Below are positions 21,580-32,486 of a stretch of DNA of 64,000 nucleotides, piece after piece; position 1 is the first letter of the stretch, and the number at the start of each line of letters is the position of its first letter. A program made the position numbers and the translations under genes. The notes beneath the pieces were generated by a model. The model was not told the origin of the DNA and ran no database searches. It saw only the letters and a program-made list of their open reading frames with translations. The DNA is from Endocalyx cinctus (Eukaryota; Ascomycota; Sordariomycetes; Amphisphaeriales; Apiosporaceae). The DNA lies in NCBI GenBank assembly GCA_001600455.1, contig BCKC01000001.1, positions 3,870,441 to 3,934,440 of the forward strand, read 5' to 3'.

Positions 21580-23451
21580 ATGGCTTCAAGTTGGGATACT
21601 TACTTTAACGAGTGGGAGCATGAAATATCCTTCTTGGGCGGCTTGAGGGAGCAGCTGAACGACTTCAACAATACCGTCTTTTCTTCAGGCGCCTCCAAGT
21701 TCACCGTCGTTGACCTTATACAAGGTATGAACGTACTATTTTAAAAAGAAAAGAAATTCGGAATCATCTAATAATAAAGAATGGGACTCGATCCAGGAAA
21801 TAAAAAAGTTACGTCTATTCAGAGCGAAGATGACTTGAAAGTAACGGTGGAGAATCGTCCGGTTTCCGGCACGAGGATCATGTATGTAATATCTCTGCTC
21901 ATTTGCCCGGTCAATTTGAAATAAATGTTGATACCAGATGGACTAATACGACGCGATAGATCTATTCCCTCGGCGAGGACGATCGCACCCTTAAAGATCA
22001 AGTCAGAAGACGCCGCGAGGGTTTTCCGATCTCACGAGATACATCCGTATTTCCTTCGCGTACTCCTTGCTTTCGGCGACGAGCCGCATTTGTCCGAAGC
22101 GAGCAGTGGTAATGTGTCATATGTCGCTTCGGACGTGAACAACTGTGAATGAAATACCCCCTGCTATCTAGGGAGTTCGCTCCGGTTAACTTACCTATTT
22201 ATCAGATACGCTTCTTTACAAGTTAAACTACGTAGAGAAGAATCGTAGGGCGGGCCCAGACGCGTGGTCGTTTCGGCACGTCGGCGTGTACCATCGCCAC
22301 GAGCCCAAAAGAGACACAATTGTTCTTCTTCACTGCAGTCCCACCAGTGCGCTCAATGTCCGGTTACAGAGCCTGTTTAAGGATGAAGCTGTTCAGGGGA
22401 AACTAGCATCGGATGCGGGTCTCCTACAGATGATTCACACAGATCCTCGAGCTCTGCACAAGTTGGTGGTCTCATGCTACGTCGACAACTGGCGTCCTTA
22501 CCTTCGTCATCTCGGTGATCAATTTTCCCAAATAGTAAGCATCCTAGCTCCAATATCGGGTACATATGACTTATATAGAAACCATTATCTTGGATATTAG
22601 AATAATATGGCAATGGTTCAAACCGCAGATCGCACGGGCGAGGAGAGTTTCGTTCAAGTGCAGAAGCTCCGTAACCTAGCAGACTTCTCTATGTTCGCTA
22701 GCGGGTGCTGTACGAGCAATGTAAGGATAGTCGGGTTTTTAGAATCGGCAACATCGGGGATGGCAGGCTCGCGGAGCTCAGACGTGCTCTCGTCTATAAC
22801 TACAATTCTCGAAGAATTTGTCGATAATTCTAAAGGACTTCAGGCTAGAATTCACAATACGATTGATCTGGTTAGTCAAGAATCCTGCCCCTCTCCCCCC
22901 TTTAACGTAGACTTCTATTTCGCATAAATAGTATTGTTATTAATGACGAACTCAATTTAGATTGGTTACACATTGACACTGCATAATCAGCTGGAGACGG
23001 CCAAGTTCGACAAGGAGATCAGAGATATGACTCAGGAAATGAAAAACTTGGCGCAGGAGACGGGCGAGATCACCAAGAGTCTCAAAGAACTCGCGCAGAA
23101 TACCGTCGACGACAGTGCTATCGTCCGCATCATTACTATTGTCTCAGCCATTTACTTGCCAGGTAGCTTCCTAGGGGTATGTATCAATAATTTTTCGTTT
23201 TACTCTTAAACCTCTGGAGAAATTTCTTCATATTAATTTATTTCCTGCCGTAGACTATATTCGGAATGAACTTTTTCGATTTCGACGTGGACAGAAACGG
23301 AATTGCCATAGCGAAGAACTTCTGGATTTTTGTCATCTTTTGGGTAGTATTGACGGTGATAACAGGGGGGCTTTTCTACCTCACCTACTACGACGCAAAA
23401 AGAAGAAAGGTAAATAGGGGATCTAGCGGTGGAAAAAAGCTCAATGTATAA
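21580..23451 (+). CDS. CorA-like membrane protein with large N-terminal domain
   Basis: Seven exons, 21580-21724, 21797-21881, 21960-22108, 22206-22534, 22601-22870, 22961-23176 and 23254-23451, give 463 residues. The C-terminus has the CorA layout: a long amphipathic helix (KEIRDMTQEMKNLAQETGEI), first span IVRIITIVSAIYLPGSF, the GMN motif in TIFGMNFF (about residues 402-404) and second span FWIFVIFWVVLTVITGGLF with a basic tail. The first 250 or so residues form the accessory domain seen in many fungal CorA-like proteins (KNRRAGPDAWSFRHVGVYHR). True CorA proteins move magnesium; fungal CorA-like members of this layout are mostly uncharacterised and often occur in variable gene sets. The acceptor at 21958-21959 was chosen because it follows a CTAAT branch-like site and avoids a stop. 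Its stop lies 24 bp from the stop of the convergent kinase gene. Confidence 0.85.
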
Positions 23452-23475
23452 TTATTATATACACTCTCTGCATTC

Positions 23476-26400
23476 TCAACCATGTAGTTGAATGGGAACA
23501 ACTTCAACCTTTCCATCTATTTGGATAACGAGGACGTGATAATCCGCCTCGTTCTCTGTAATACATACAACTGAAGAATCAGACAGCACCTTCTTTAGTT
23601 CAAAAAGCACGCTTCCCTTTTGAATCTTAGGTACCCCATGTCTATTGAGGGGATAAGCATAGAGGCGGTAGTGTCGTGTTAGAGTAAGGCTTAAGGGCAG
23701 CGGTTTCTGGACAGTGATGAGTGAGTGGCTGTCAAATACACAAGCAGCTTTGACACTGGCGTTTTTAAGCTGTTCAGATATGTGACGAGGGAGTTGACGG
23801 CACTTCTCAGCCATCGAACCACGGATTATAGCAGGAAAATAGAAAAGTTTTGATGATGCCACTATACAGCCAAACGAGTTGTTATAAGGAATCAGCCGAG
23901 TCGCGTAACGGTCTTCATTACTATTCTAGATAATAGTTAGGATTATTGAAAATCAACTTTGTTGGGGCTAGTTTTTATCTTACATATCGATAATAACCTA
24001 TGGACTCTGGTGCCTTTTCTCGGGCTAAATTCGTGGGGCGGTAAATGCAAAGAGCGCCGTCCGAGCCGATGTTAGCCCATGAGTAAAGGAGGGTGCCCTT
24101 ATCGTCAAATGCAATATCTACATATTCACGATCAAAAGCAGGCATATCTCTCTCCCTTCTTGCTGTGACTTTGGGTGCCGAAAGTGAGTGCAGACCCCGG
24201 CTGTTGTGCCTGTTCAAAACTGTTAGCATGCAGTATTATCATCAAATGAGATGCGGGAGACTGACTCTAGTGATACGACGTATATCTCGTCGGAAAGGAT
24301 AAAAGCAATATATCCCCGGGCTGACAGAGCAACTCTTTTGTCGTGGTCAAACTTCTTTGTGCTGTCATGCTTTAGAGACGCGGAATCCAGCCAATACGGA
24401 GTATCCCCAAGTTGCATCACGCGAAGCTGTTTTTCAACGTCAGTTGGATAATTTTCAGAAATACTACTTCTATGAAAGTGTTGTCTCACCAAAGATTCGG
24501 CGCGTCCTTTTGAAAACCCCCAGATAGTCAGATAATATCCCGCGATGGAAATTTCTTTCCACTCGGGATGATGAGATGGGACTTCTGGTAAGGGTATTGA
24601 TGTTGGATTTCCTTTAAGGTTCAGAGCCTCAAAAACGAGTATCTCTGTTTTCGTTAGATAAGCAATACTGACCCCATCCGTGGCCACAGACACTGCTTTT
24701 CGACACCCGATCTCCAGCTTCTCAACAAGTGATTCACTCTCCGCTCGAATGTTAGGTGGGTGACTAGGAACCGAACTGGGGATTGTCGATTCTATGGGCG
24801 GATTCGGGTCGTTGCCTTGTTGCGACTCAACCAATAATGAAGGGGCTAAACTTGGGGCTTGGCTGGGAGGAGGACTCGGAGGACGATGAGGAGGAGGACT
24901 TGGAGGCGAAATTGGTTGCTGAACTAGGGTCGGTGGTTGCCGTGGTATCTGATTTAAAAACGCACAAACTATATCTTCCATCTGAGTAGAGTTGAACGCA
25001 TGTTCATGAACATGATCAACCCACGACTTCATTCTCCGTGCAGATGGTCGTTTCTCAGGATCCACTTGGAGTATCCGACGAATACACTCAGCCCAACAGT
25101 TTGCCCATCTTTGAGGAGTAGAAGAACTCGTACACAGTCTCTCCAGCCATTCGAGCACCTGTGGCTTCACCTCAATCCTGAAAGCCTGGTTTTGTCCAGG
25201 AACCGCAAGAGTTTCGGTGGCGATCGCCTGTGTTGTATAAAAATAGTCATTAATAACTCCACTCCCTGCCTGTCGAATAAGTCGGCGCCTCGAAAACTCC
25301 TCGACTCCCTGTTCACGAGCGAGGGCAAAGGTCAGCACTTCGGCGAGAATGGTCCCAAATGACCATACATCGCTTTTGCGCCCCACTTTACCCCTATTAA
25401 GAACAGATTGTGGTGACACGTCGACTGTCTCTTGAAGTTTCCACACTTCTGGAGCTTGGTAAGGGCCCGGATCTCGTCTCGCCTTCGTGTTCATCGTGAT
25501 CTGATGGTGGTAGTCTCCGATCGAAACAACTTCCGACGCTTCGGGCCCTTGCGGTGATTCTTTGAAAGCAGAAATACCAAAATCACAGAATTTCCATGTC
25601 CCAACAATGTCATCTTCACTCGCACCATCGAATATAATGATGTTGTTGGGTTTGAGGTCCATATGCGCGCAGAACAAAGAATTGCTACCCACGGGAAATC
25701 CTTCATGAAGGAACTTGAGGGCGCCGGCCAAGTCACGACACTGCTTTAGCAGTGCCGGCGCGGGGTCCATATCATCACCCGCAGCTTTGGGGAATCGCGA
25801 TGCAAAGTCGTACGACTTGATATCATCATCAATTGGTTCCCCGCCGTGGAGGAATTGGTACAGATCGCCAAAAGGTGCTATAGGGAATACGATGTATACT
25901 TTGAGGTCACTCCCACTTCCTTGCTCAATGATTGCCTCATGCAGTGAAATGTTTTCATTCTTATTTAGGCTTTCCTTTAGAAGGCGCATGTTCTTTGCCT
26001 CGTTGATACCATCTTTTTGAGTGCGAAATTCTTTGACAGCGACGACATGCGGCACCGACTTGATAAATTATGCCGAATTAGTTAATAATGTTATTAATAG
26101 AAGGCGAGATGTATATAACTTACCGGTTGCCACCCTCGACGTCGCGGATCTTCGTCCTCAACATTTTCCGGTGCGATACTATACAGCTTGAGCGACATAT
26201 TAGTTTTATATTTTAGTTATAAGATGCCTTCTTGAAACATACAGTGACATCTCCATATCCACCGTGGGCAGTTTCGCCGCATTTTGAAAAGGGTAGGCGT
26301 ATGCCGGAGTCCTTGATTATCTGTATGTGTTCGCGAGGATTAAATGTGATCTTGGCGGGAATGAAACAATATTGATGCTGCAAATCAAAAATAAACCGCC

Positions 26401-26794
26401 GAGGAACCCCTAACGCATGTAGCTGAGATTCCTCCAATGGCATGCATTCGTCGGTTGGTAATTCCGAACCAAGTCGTCCAGAGAACCCAGAAAAGCGGAA
26501 GTACCATTCAGGTCCCATTCTCAAGTGAACTAGAAAAGAAATTAGCCTCAGGGAATGCGACTCCAAGAAATCGCACTGATGTCTGTCTAGCCTCTGGAAA
26601 ATGCGCTCGACACTACTCCCGGTCCCCCATATTCGTTGCAGGTCCGAATAATGTATGAATCGAAGCGAAAGCTCATTTGGCCTGCGAATAGCGTTCTGTA
26701 GCGCATCCGTCAACTCGTTCAATAACTTCCTTGAGGCACTAAGTCTCGGATCTGACTCCTCTCTAGTTACGCTTCTCCGACTACTTTGATGCAT
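23476..26794 (-). CDS. Protein kinase fused to a C-terminal beta-rich domain (fungal accessory type)
   Basis: Minus-strand exons 26794-26243, 26186-26124, 26058-24266, 24209-23984 and 23925-23476 sum to 3084 nt, 1027 residues. An N-terminal domain of about 160 residues of unknown fold leads into a kinase domain with a glycine loop (GGYGDV), VAVKEF lysine, AHMDLKPNNIIIF catalytic loop (Asp near 339; HMD instead of HRD), CDFGIS and PGPYQAPEVW. A Pro-rich linker (SPPSPPPHRPPSPPPSQAP) follows near 600-635, then about 390 residues of beta-rich sequence that may be a propeller (inference). Kinases with this architecture are common in Pezizomycotina, often multi-copy, with no defined role; some look like signalling proteins for nonself or stress responses. 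Active-site residues are present, so catalysis is plausible. Its 3' end meets the CorA-like gene 24 bp away. An upstream membrane-type ORF (26797-27108) ends just before its start. Confidence 0.85.
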
Positions 26795-26796
26795 AA

Positions 26797-27108
26797 TCAA
26801 GTCAGTGCGACCGGGAAGAGGAATTTGAAAGTAGTATATTTGAAAGAGAGGTTATAGTAAATGACCTCATCTTCGTGGTTATAGGTTGAGGGAGTGAATA
26901 AAATCAGGCTGAGAAGTGCTGGGAGAATAAGAACAAGAATGATAGTAGCGATGCATAGCCCGATTCCTATACAGCTAAGAGAAAGCCACAGTGACCGATG
27001 TGTTACATTTGCTTCTTCATCGAATAGCATTCCACGTGAGATTGCAAAGTCAGCTGCAACGTCCCCGGAGCACAAGTACTGGATATTGATAACAAGCATT
27101 TCATGCAT
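26797..27108 (-). CDS. Possible small single-span membrane protein
   Basis: Open frame of 103 residues with one strong hydrophobic segment (WLSLSCIGIGLCIATIILV) preceded by a short Cys-containing part. It stops two bases before the kinase start codon. It could be an exon of a membrane gene whose other exons I cannot place, a 5' exon of the kinase transcript, or a chance frame. I could not find in-phase splice sites joining it to the kinase. Confidence 0.2.
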   Translation of the reverse strand: MHEMLVINIQYLCSGDVAADFAISRGMLFDEEANVTHRSLWLSLSCIGIGLCIATIILVLILPALLSLILFTPSTYNHEDEVIYYNLSFKYTTFKFLFPVALT

Positions 27109-27534
27109 TATTCTACCAATTATAGCGAGGGCAAATCGTTACAAGTAAGCCTCGACATATTTAGGCAGCTAAGGTACGGTCTGAGGCTCTGGTCAATTGT
27201 ATACGCCCTACTTTTCTGTTGCCGGGTTATTTTCTCTCTCTCTCTTTTTTTTTTTTTTTTGTTTCTGGTATGAACAAGGCGAATATGCTCGCTATAGTAA
27301 GTCTGTGTTGAATTTGTAATTCTTAAACATCGCGTCAGGTTCCATAAGACAGAATTCATTCATTCTATAAACCGATATATAATTGACATGTTGCTTAAAA
27401 ATAATCGCTCTGATTTCCATGCTCCAACTGATATTTAAGTATGCTTTACCTCCCCAGCCACTTCGCAAATGAGATAAATTTTGAGGGAAAAAGCAGTATG
27501 ATTCGGGCACCTCCCAAATATTCTATTAATACTT
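27109..27534. other. Intergenic spacer
   Basis: AT-rich, with a CT/T tract near 27232-27260. No supported gene. Confidence 0.5.
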
Positions 27535-28240
27535 TTATTCCACTCTGCGCCCTTCTTTAGCATCACGTCTCATGTTCACTATGGGTATATCACTTTCTAC
27601 ATTTCCAAACTTAGAAAAGCCAAATTTTTCGTATAAGAGGCTACCGTCAGGAGAGGCCTCAATCCACATGGGCAACTCGAATTCATCAGCTAGGTCACAA
27701 CCCCACTTCAGCATCCTTTTACCGAGACCTTGACGTCGATATTTTTCATCCGCGAAGCAGCTCTGGAGGTCTAGTGGAAATGTCAACTCTGAAAAAAAAA
27801 AAAAAAAAAAAGGGGGGGCGCTCGCTTGTTTAAGTGAGTAAGGAAATCTACTAACGAATATGAGGCCCCGGGTTCGATTTCCTCCTCGTCTCGTTTATAA
27901 AGGTGATCAAATCAATAGATTGCTGCCGCACGTCGCCTTCTAGCCACGCCGGTGCCATTTTATCCGACCACGGTGGCGCACCTGTACTGAGGTAAATCTT
28001 CCACTGACTGGCCGCCACAATCTTGCCAGTTGTCGGGTCGGTCATCTTGATCCACACATTATGAGGATCAGTAGCGAGGAACTGAAGATTTTCTGCGGTT
28101 CTCAAGGGTAAGTCGGCCGGGGATTTGCATCCTAGAAATATCAAACGGACATCAGGCGTAAAGCAGTCGTATTCTAGACGTGTAATCTCAGGCATATCAC
28201 GACTCCATGCCCGCGAGAGTACGAATGATGGTGCCGACAT
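27535..28240 (-). CDS. GNAT-family N-acetyltransferase
   Basis: Exons 28240-27856 and 27788-27535 give 212 residues. The acetyl-CoA binding motif of the GNAT fold appears as KYRRQGLGKRMLKWG (Q/R-x-x-G-x-G/A) in exon 2, followed by ADEFELPMWIEASPDGSLLY and LYEKFGF, the usual C-terminal strand-helix pair. Exon 1 starts FVLSRAWSRDMPEI, a common beginning for fungal GNATs. Family members transfer acetyl groups from acetyl-CoA to amines; the substrate is unknown. The intron (27789-27855) has an exceptional polypyrimidine tract of seven C and 19 T right before the acceptor. The gene lies 647 bp from the prenyltransferase end and on the same strand, so a tailoring role is possible but not shown. Confidence 0.88.
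27791..27817. repeat. A19/G7 homopolymer tract in the GNAT intron
   Basis: Consecutive A run then G run on the plus strand, forming a C/T tract just upstream of the intron acceptor on the coding strand. Confidence 0.85.
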
Positions 28241-28887
28241 TATTCAGAAAGAGACAGAAGAAAAAAGGTATTGTAATACAAGTGTAAGGGGTTATCAATA
28301 TATATTATTGAGTTCAGGAGATAATTCAGAAAAAAAAAACCCCAAGGGCATCGCCGCCTGATATAGTCACTATGAGGAAGAAGATGAGGGGCACTTCGGA
28401 AATCGCGGGCATATAATATCACTTGGCCTGCAGTTCATCCCCAAATATCAGTCGATTTCAAGTCTTAAACTCCGCATTAATAGCAGTATACTTGACGTCA
28501 TTCTGGTCAGGTTTATAATCCGCTGGTGACACGAATACTCATTTGAAAATACTCAAGAGTGCAGTTGATCTTTAAATCTTGTCAAACAGTGATGCTTTCG
28601 ATACTTGTAGCACAGCGTCTGACGGTAAGCTTATGAAGAACCCCTGCAGTAAGTTAGTTTATAGCGCTCTGTTAAGTAACTTATGGGGCAAGTTACAGAG
28701 CATCAAGGCCATTTTTCTTTCAAAACCCCACAAACCATCAACCATATCAATAGAGAATCGCGAGACTTAAGGATTGTGATTGCATTTAATACCATCAGAC
28801 CTAGTAGCTGTTCCAGAAGAAGATTTATTACACAGAATATTGAAAGGAAGAAAAGGCTCCCGATCCGACGAGATACCTTGAACAAGA
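28241..28887. other. Intergenic spacer between GNAT and prenyltransferase
   Basis: AT-rich; no coding signal beyond the flanking genes. Confidence 0.5.
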
Positions 28888-30306
28888 CTATTTCTTTTCC
28901 ACACGGTCCGGCGTAAATGCCTCGGTAGTGAAATAGGAGGTGATATCCAACTCACCGCTCTGCTTGAACAAGCAGCTCACCCAACCTTGAAGCCCGGTCT
29001 TCTCCTCGAGCGACCTATGACCGCAAACCTTATCCAAAACGGACAGGAAGCGGTCGGCGTAAGCGCCCCTGCCGCGCTCCCGCATCCAGGAAGTGACGCC
29101 CCGGGCGATGCTCAGGTCGTTCTGGCCCATGTTCCGGACCGGGAGGTAGAGCTTCACGTCCGGCAGGTCCGACCCGGGCGCGATGTCGAAGTAGTAGTAG
29201 TACGCCGACAGCGTGGCCGGAAAGTCGAAATCGTCCACGTTGGGCGGCACGTAGTTCGGCTTGGGGATCTCGGCCTCTTCGGGAAACCCCCGGGGCAGCT
29301 CGAACACGGCCTCGACGAGCTCGCGCAGGTCCCGGAACTGGGCCTCCGGCACCGAGATCTGTCCCCCTAGCGTCATGGCCTCCCGCACCGAGGCGAAGCT
29401 GGTGCTGTACGTCTTGCAGTACCACTTCAGGCGCGTGGTGTCGGGCGAAATGGCGTCGACGGCGACCATCCTGCGCAGAACGTGACAAGTGTCAGCAGTT
29501 GTAATCAAGAATGTTGCCCAGTGCTGCTTACCAAGGACTCAGTGCTTTCCCTGCTGTGCTAGTGGTAAGAAACTCGAGCACCTTGCTTCGCGCTACGTTA
29601 CAAGGGTCAAGTTTGGAGAAGCACTCTTCCCACTGTGAAATAGGAACGAACTCCTTTTGATCGAGAAAATGCGGTATATGATATGTCTTGAATATGTAAC
29701 CGTTCCGGAGAAGCTCGGCGGCGACCATGGTGGTAGTATAAAACTGCGAACCCGCTGCTTTTTGTACATATTTGGACGGATCGTGGTCATACAACGAGGC
29801 GAAGAAGTGATTGGTCAGGGTCAAGTCTACGGACGGTACTACGCTCCCAATTTTATGCAGCAACTCCCGAGATGAATGCTGGTTCAAGGGGTCGAGAGCA
29901 GTTCCGGAGAATTGGTCGATAGGCTCAAGACAGTATCGAATCTCAGGCTCGCCGCCGGGTAGGTTCCATTTCCATGAATATTCGAGCGGTGAGCCTTCGT
30001 CACCTAAGACTGACCTCCATTTGATCCCGGTGAATGGTGAGGGGCCTAGGTAGGGGACCTTTCACGACTTATTAACGGACGGTCAAATATCATACGTTAC
30101 GAGTTTTAAGGACTTACGAAGTAGTGGTAGTGGAAATTGAGCGCCTCGAGCTGCTGGGTAGGAGAATACCCAGCAGCTTCGAGTATAGTGACAAGTTGAG
30201 GGCCAGTCAGTTGCCACCAAAAATCATAGTCCACATTCCTGGATGGGAACCATTGTGATAGGGTCTTCCAGGCGTTGCCTTGCTGGAGAGCAGCGATTTT
30301 GGTCAT
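28888..30306 (-). CDS. DMATS-type aromatic (indole) prenyltransferase
   Basis: Exons 30306-30118, 30058-29532 and 29470-28888 give 432 residues, the standard size of this family. It transfers a prenyl group from an allylic diphosphate, usually DMAPP, to an aromatic ring such as tryptophan or an indole peptide, in the cytosol and without the DDxxD metal motif. Family features: WKTLSQWFPSRNVDYDFWW at the N-terminus, HYHYFVPYLGP across intron 1, GSPLEYSWKWN with the conserved Glu thought to activate the acceptor, and DVKLYLPVRNMGQND in the ABBA barrel. The start at 30306 matches the family best; the frame stays open to 30516 with further ATGs (30411, 30516). Exon 3 is very GC-rich, exons 1 and 2 are not. 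No NRPS or tryptophan-loading enzyme is seen in the window. Acceptor and regiochemistry are unpredictable from sequence alone. Confidence 0.93.
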
Positions 30307-32486
30307 AATTCTTCTAGACTGAAAAGATAAATAAGAGTTTCCTGACCTGACCCCAGATTTTAATCGAACCGGGCTCGACAGGTCTCCTTTTGTATAATTT
30401 CCGTACGACGCCATACCCCTCCTGCCATAATGTAAGCCTAGAAAGCTCTGTGCGACGCGAGGGAGGTGCTTCATCGACCGCGTAAATGTCCCTGCTGATC
30501 GTCGTGTAATCCACATCGTCTATTACTCAAATCTAGACCACCTTGCAGCTGAAAAGCTGCCGACTGATTACAGGAGTTCCCTGTCAAACCCCATCTGCTT
30601 TTTGATGCTAAGAGTCTTGACTAATCCTTTCCAAGAGTTGGATCAGCAGGGACAAGGGAGGTGAGAGTTCAGTATGAGAGATAGATAATTTTTTTGAAAA
30701 ATGATATGATATTTCACGGTGCGTATTTTATATATATGTAGTAAGTACAACAAGCGACTATGATTACATATCAATACCTATTATATAAATAGCATTAGGA
30801 AATGTCAATGATGAACCTCCGCATGCTACCTTGAGAACTCGCACGAGTCGCATAACCGAACTCTCTCATATTATCCTTCATATCCAAGCCTCCTATAAAT
30901 CCGGATAAAATTCAACGCTCTATCGAGTCCTTTCTTTTTCCAGTATACTTTTTCAAGCTCCGTTTTGGGAATGGCTATCTCGGAAGAAGGGGTAACGATG
31001 ATACCGCCTCCTTTCGCCACCTTGTCATATCCAGATTAAATAAGCGATTAGGATTTTGGGAAGAACCAGCAGATCCAAAGATAGATTCTCGAGAATATCT
31101 TTATTAATCATCATTCAGCGGTCTAGCTCTTACTGAGATCCTAAAGACAAATGCATGCAAGTAAGCAAAGTCGTTAGCTGTTTTGTATACATAGCTGAAA
31201 CTAAGATAACACGAGTACGTAGTAGAGATGCTGACTTCATGCAGCTTACCCATAACTGCCATATACGTGTTGGAGGAGCAAATAGACTGCGAAATTCGTC
31301 TAGCTAAGACTTCATATGGCTCCCAAAAAACTTTTGTGGAGTGCGGAGGGAGCGCGGGGTATGTAATTTTATGGTGAACAAGAACGTACTGCACACCCAT
31401 AAGCACCTCTTCACACTCTCATGTCATTGAATATCCAAATCGTGACATCCTCTGATATTCGAAGACAGATTACGTTTCACGGAGTGTAGAGAGATTTAAC
31501 GTCTTCCTCTAAATGGATAAGTTCTGTAGTGAATATTCGGCTTATCTGATGCGCTCTATATTGTAACTTACTATAATTATCAAATGGACATCCTCAGCAT
31601 ACACTTCAAGAGTCAAAAGGAGAACTTACGTAGATGAGAAAATATGGCATAACTCCTTATCTTTTGAATCGCGAGTTGATATGAGCAGGCGAACTTTTAC
31701 AATAGAAATGAGTTATGAATAGCTATACTTGTGTAGATTACTACATCTTACAGCAGCCATCATGAGCTACATTCTACACCGCAAGGCTTATCTCGAGACT
31801 TCCCAGGTGTAAGAAATTTTCCCAATATCTCGTGTCTTCAGCGTCTTTTCTTGCTCCCATTATTATTTCGGAAGGGATATTGATGATATATTCAAATTAA
31901 TATAGTCTTGCGAGTATTTTAACACCTTCAAACAGAGGACTTTAAACCCTTCTTATTTTCGGATGATTCATATTAATGAAATTATGTCAGAAAAGCTTTT
32001 TCTTGAGTTTTCCTATCATCGGTAATCACGGTTTCTGCAGGTTTCCCGGTGTTAAGTCACTTGTCGCCGTTCAACTATAGAGCCGAGAGAAAACCCGGAG
32101 CCTATGTCCGGGATCCCGCAGTATGTAGACAAGTCTCACAGACATCTGCGCGCTATTTCCAGTTGTGCTCGGAACTCCGCTTTCTACAGTGATGATTTCA
32201 CAAGTGGTCACTATGAAGACTTCTTCATCTAACGCAGCGTTCCCATGATCAACGATCTTCTCCAGCGGGCCGACTGTTGACTCTCGAAGAAGTATACGAT
32301 GTCTACGACACGTATATATATGCCGAACGTCCCTCGTTTCGTTATCATCCAATTCAAAGGGGGGAAAACGTATGCCATACTCTATAATCGACCCCTTACT
32401 CTAGATAGACCTCGCATATACAGGGATACACATGCGCAAATACCTCAATATTAAATAACCGACAGCTAAGAAGCCAGAAACAAACT
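30307..32486. other. Region without an intact gene between prenyltransferase and SDR
   Basis: Contains gene-like fragments on the minus strand at about 30880-31410 (listed separately) and a 93-residue minus-strand frame at 32071-32352 without recognised motifs. The rest is AT-rich. Confidence 0.5.
30880..31410 (-). pseudogene. Possible degraded gene on the minus strand
   Basis: Several short stretches look coding but do not join. About 31406-31248 reads VHHKITYPALPPHSTKVFWE and later SNTYMAVMG before a good donor (GTAAGC). About 31090-30975 reads GSAGSSQNPNRLFNLDMTRW in one frame. About 31040-30880 reads IAIPKTELEKVYWKKKGLDR and FIRIYRRLGYEG before a stop in another. The last two frames overlap, as expected if small insertions or deletions broke one gene. 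It may instead be a gene with introns I failed to resolve. I do not recognise the family. Confidence 0.3.

Noticed and set aside
29030..29488. 152-residue minus-strand frame inside DMATS exon 3
   Set aside because: Shadow of the GC-rich exon; Arg-rich with no family features.
32071..32352. 93-residue minus-strand frame between DMATS and SDR
   Set aside because: No motif, isolated, next to decayed sequence; could be a remnant but nothing supports it as a gene.
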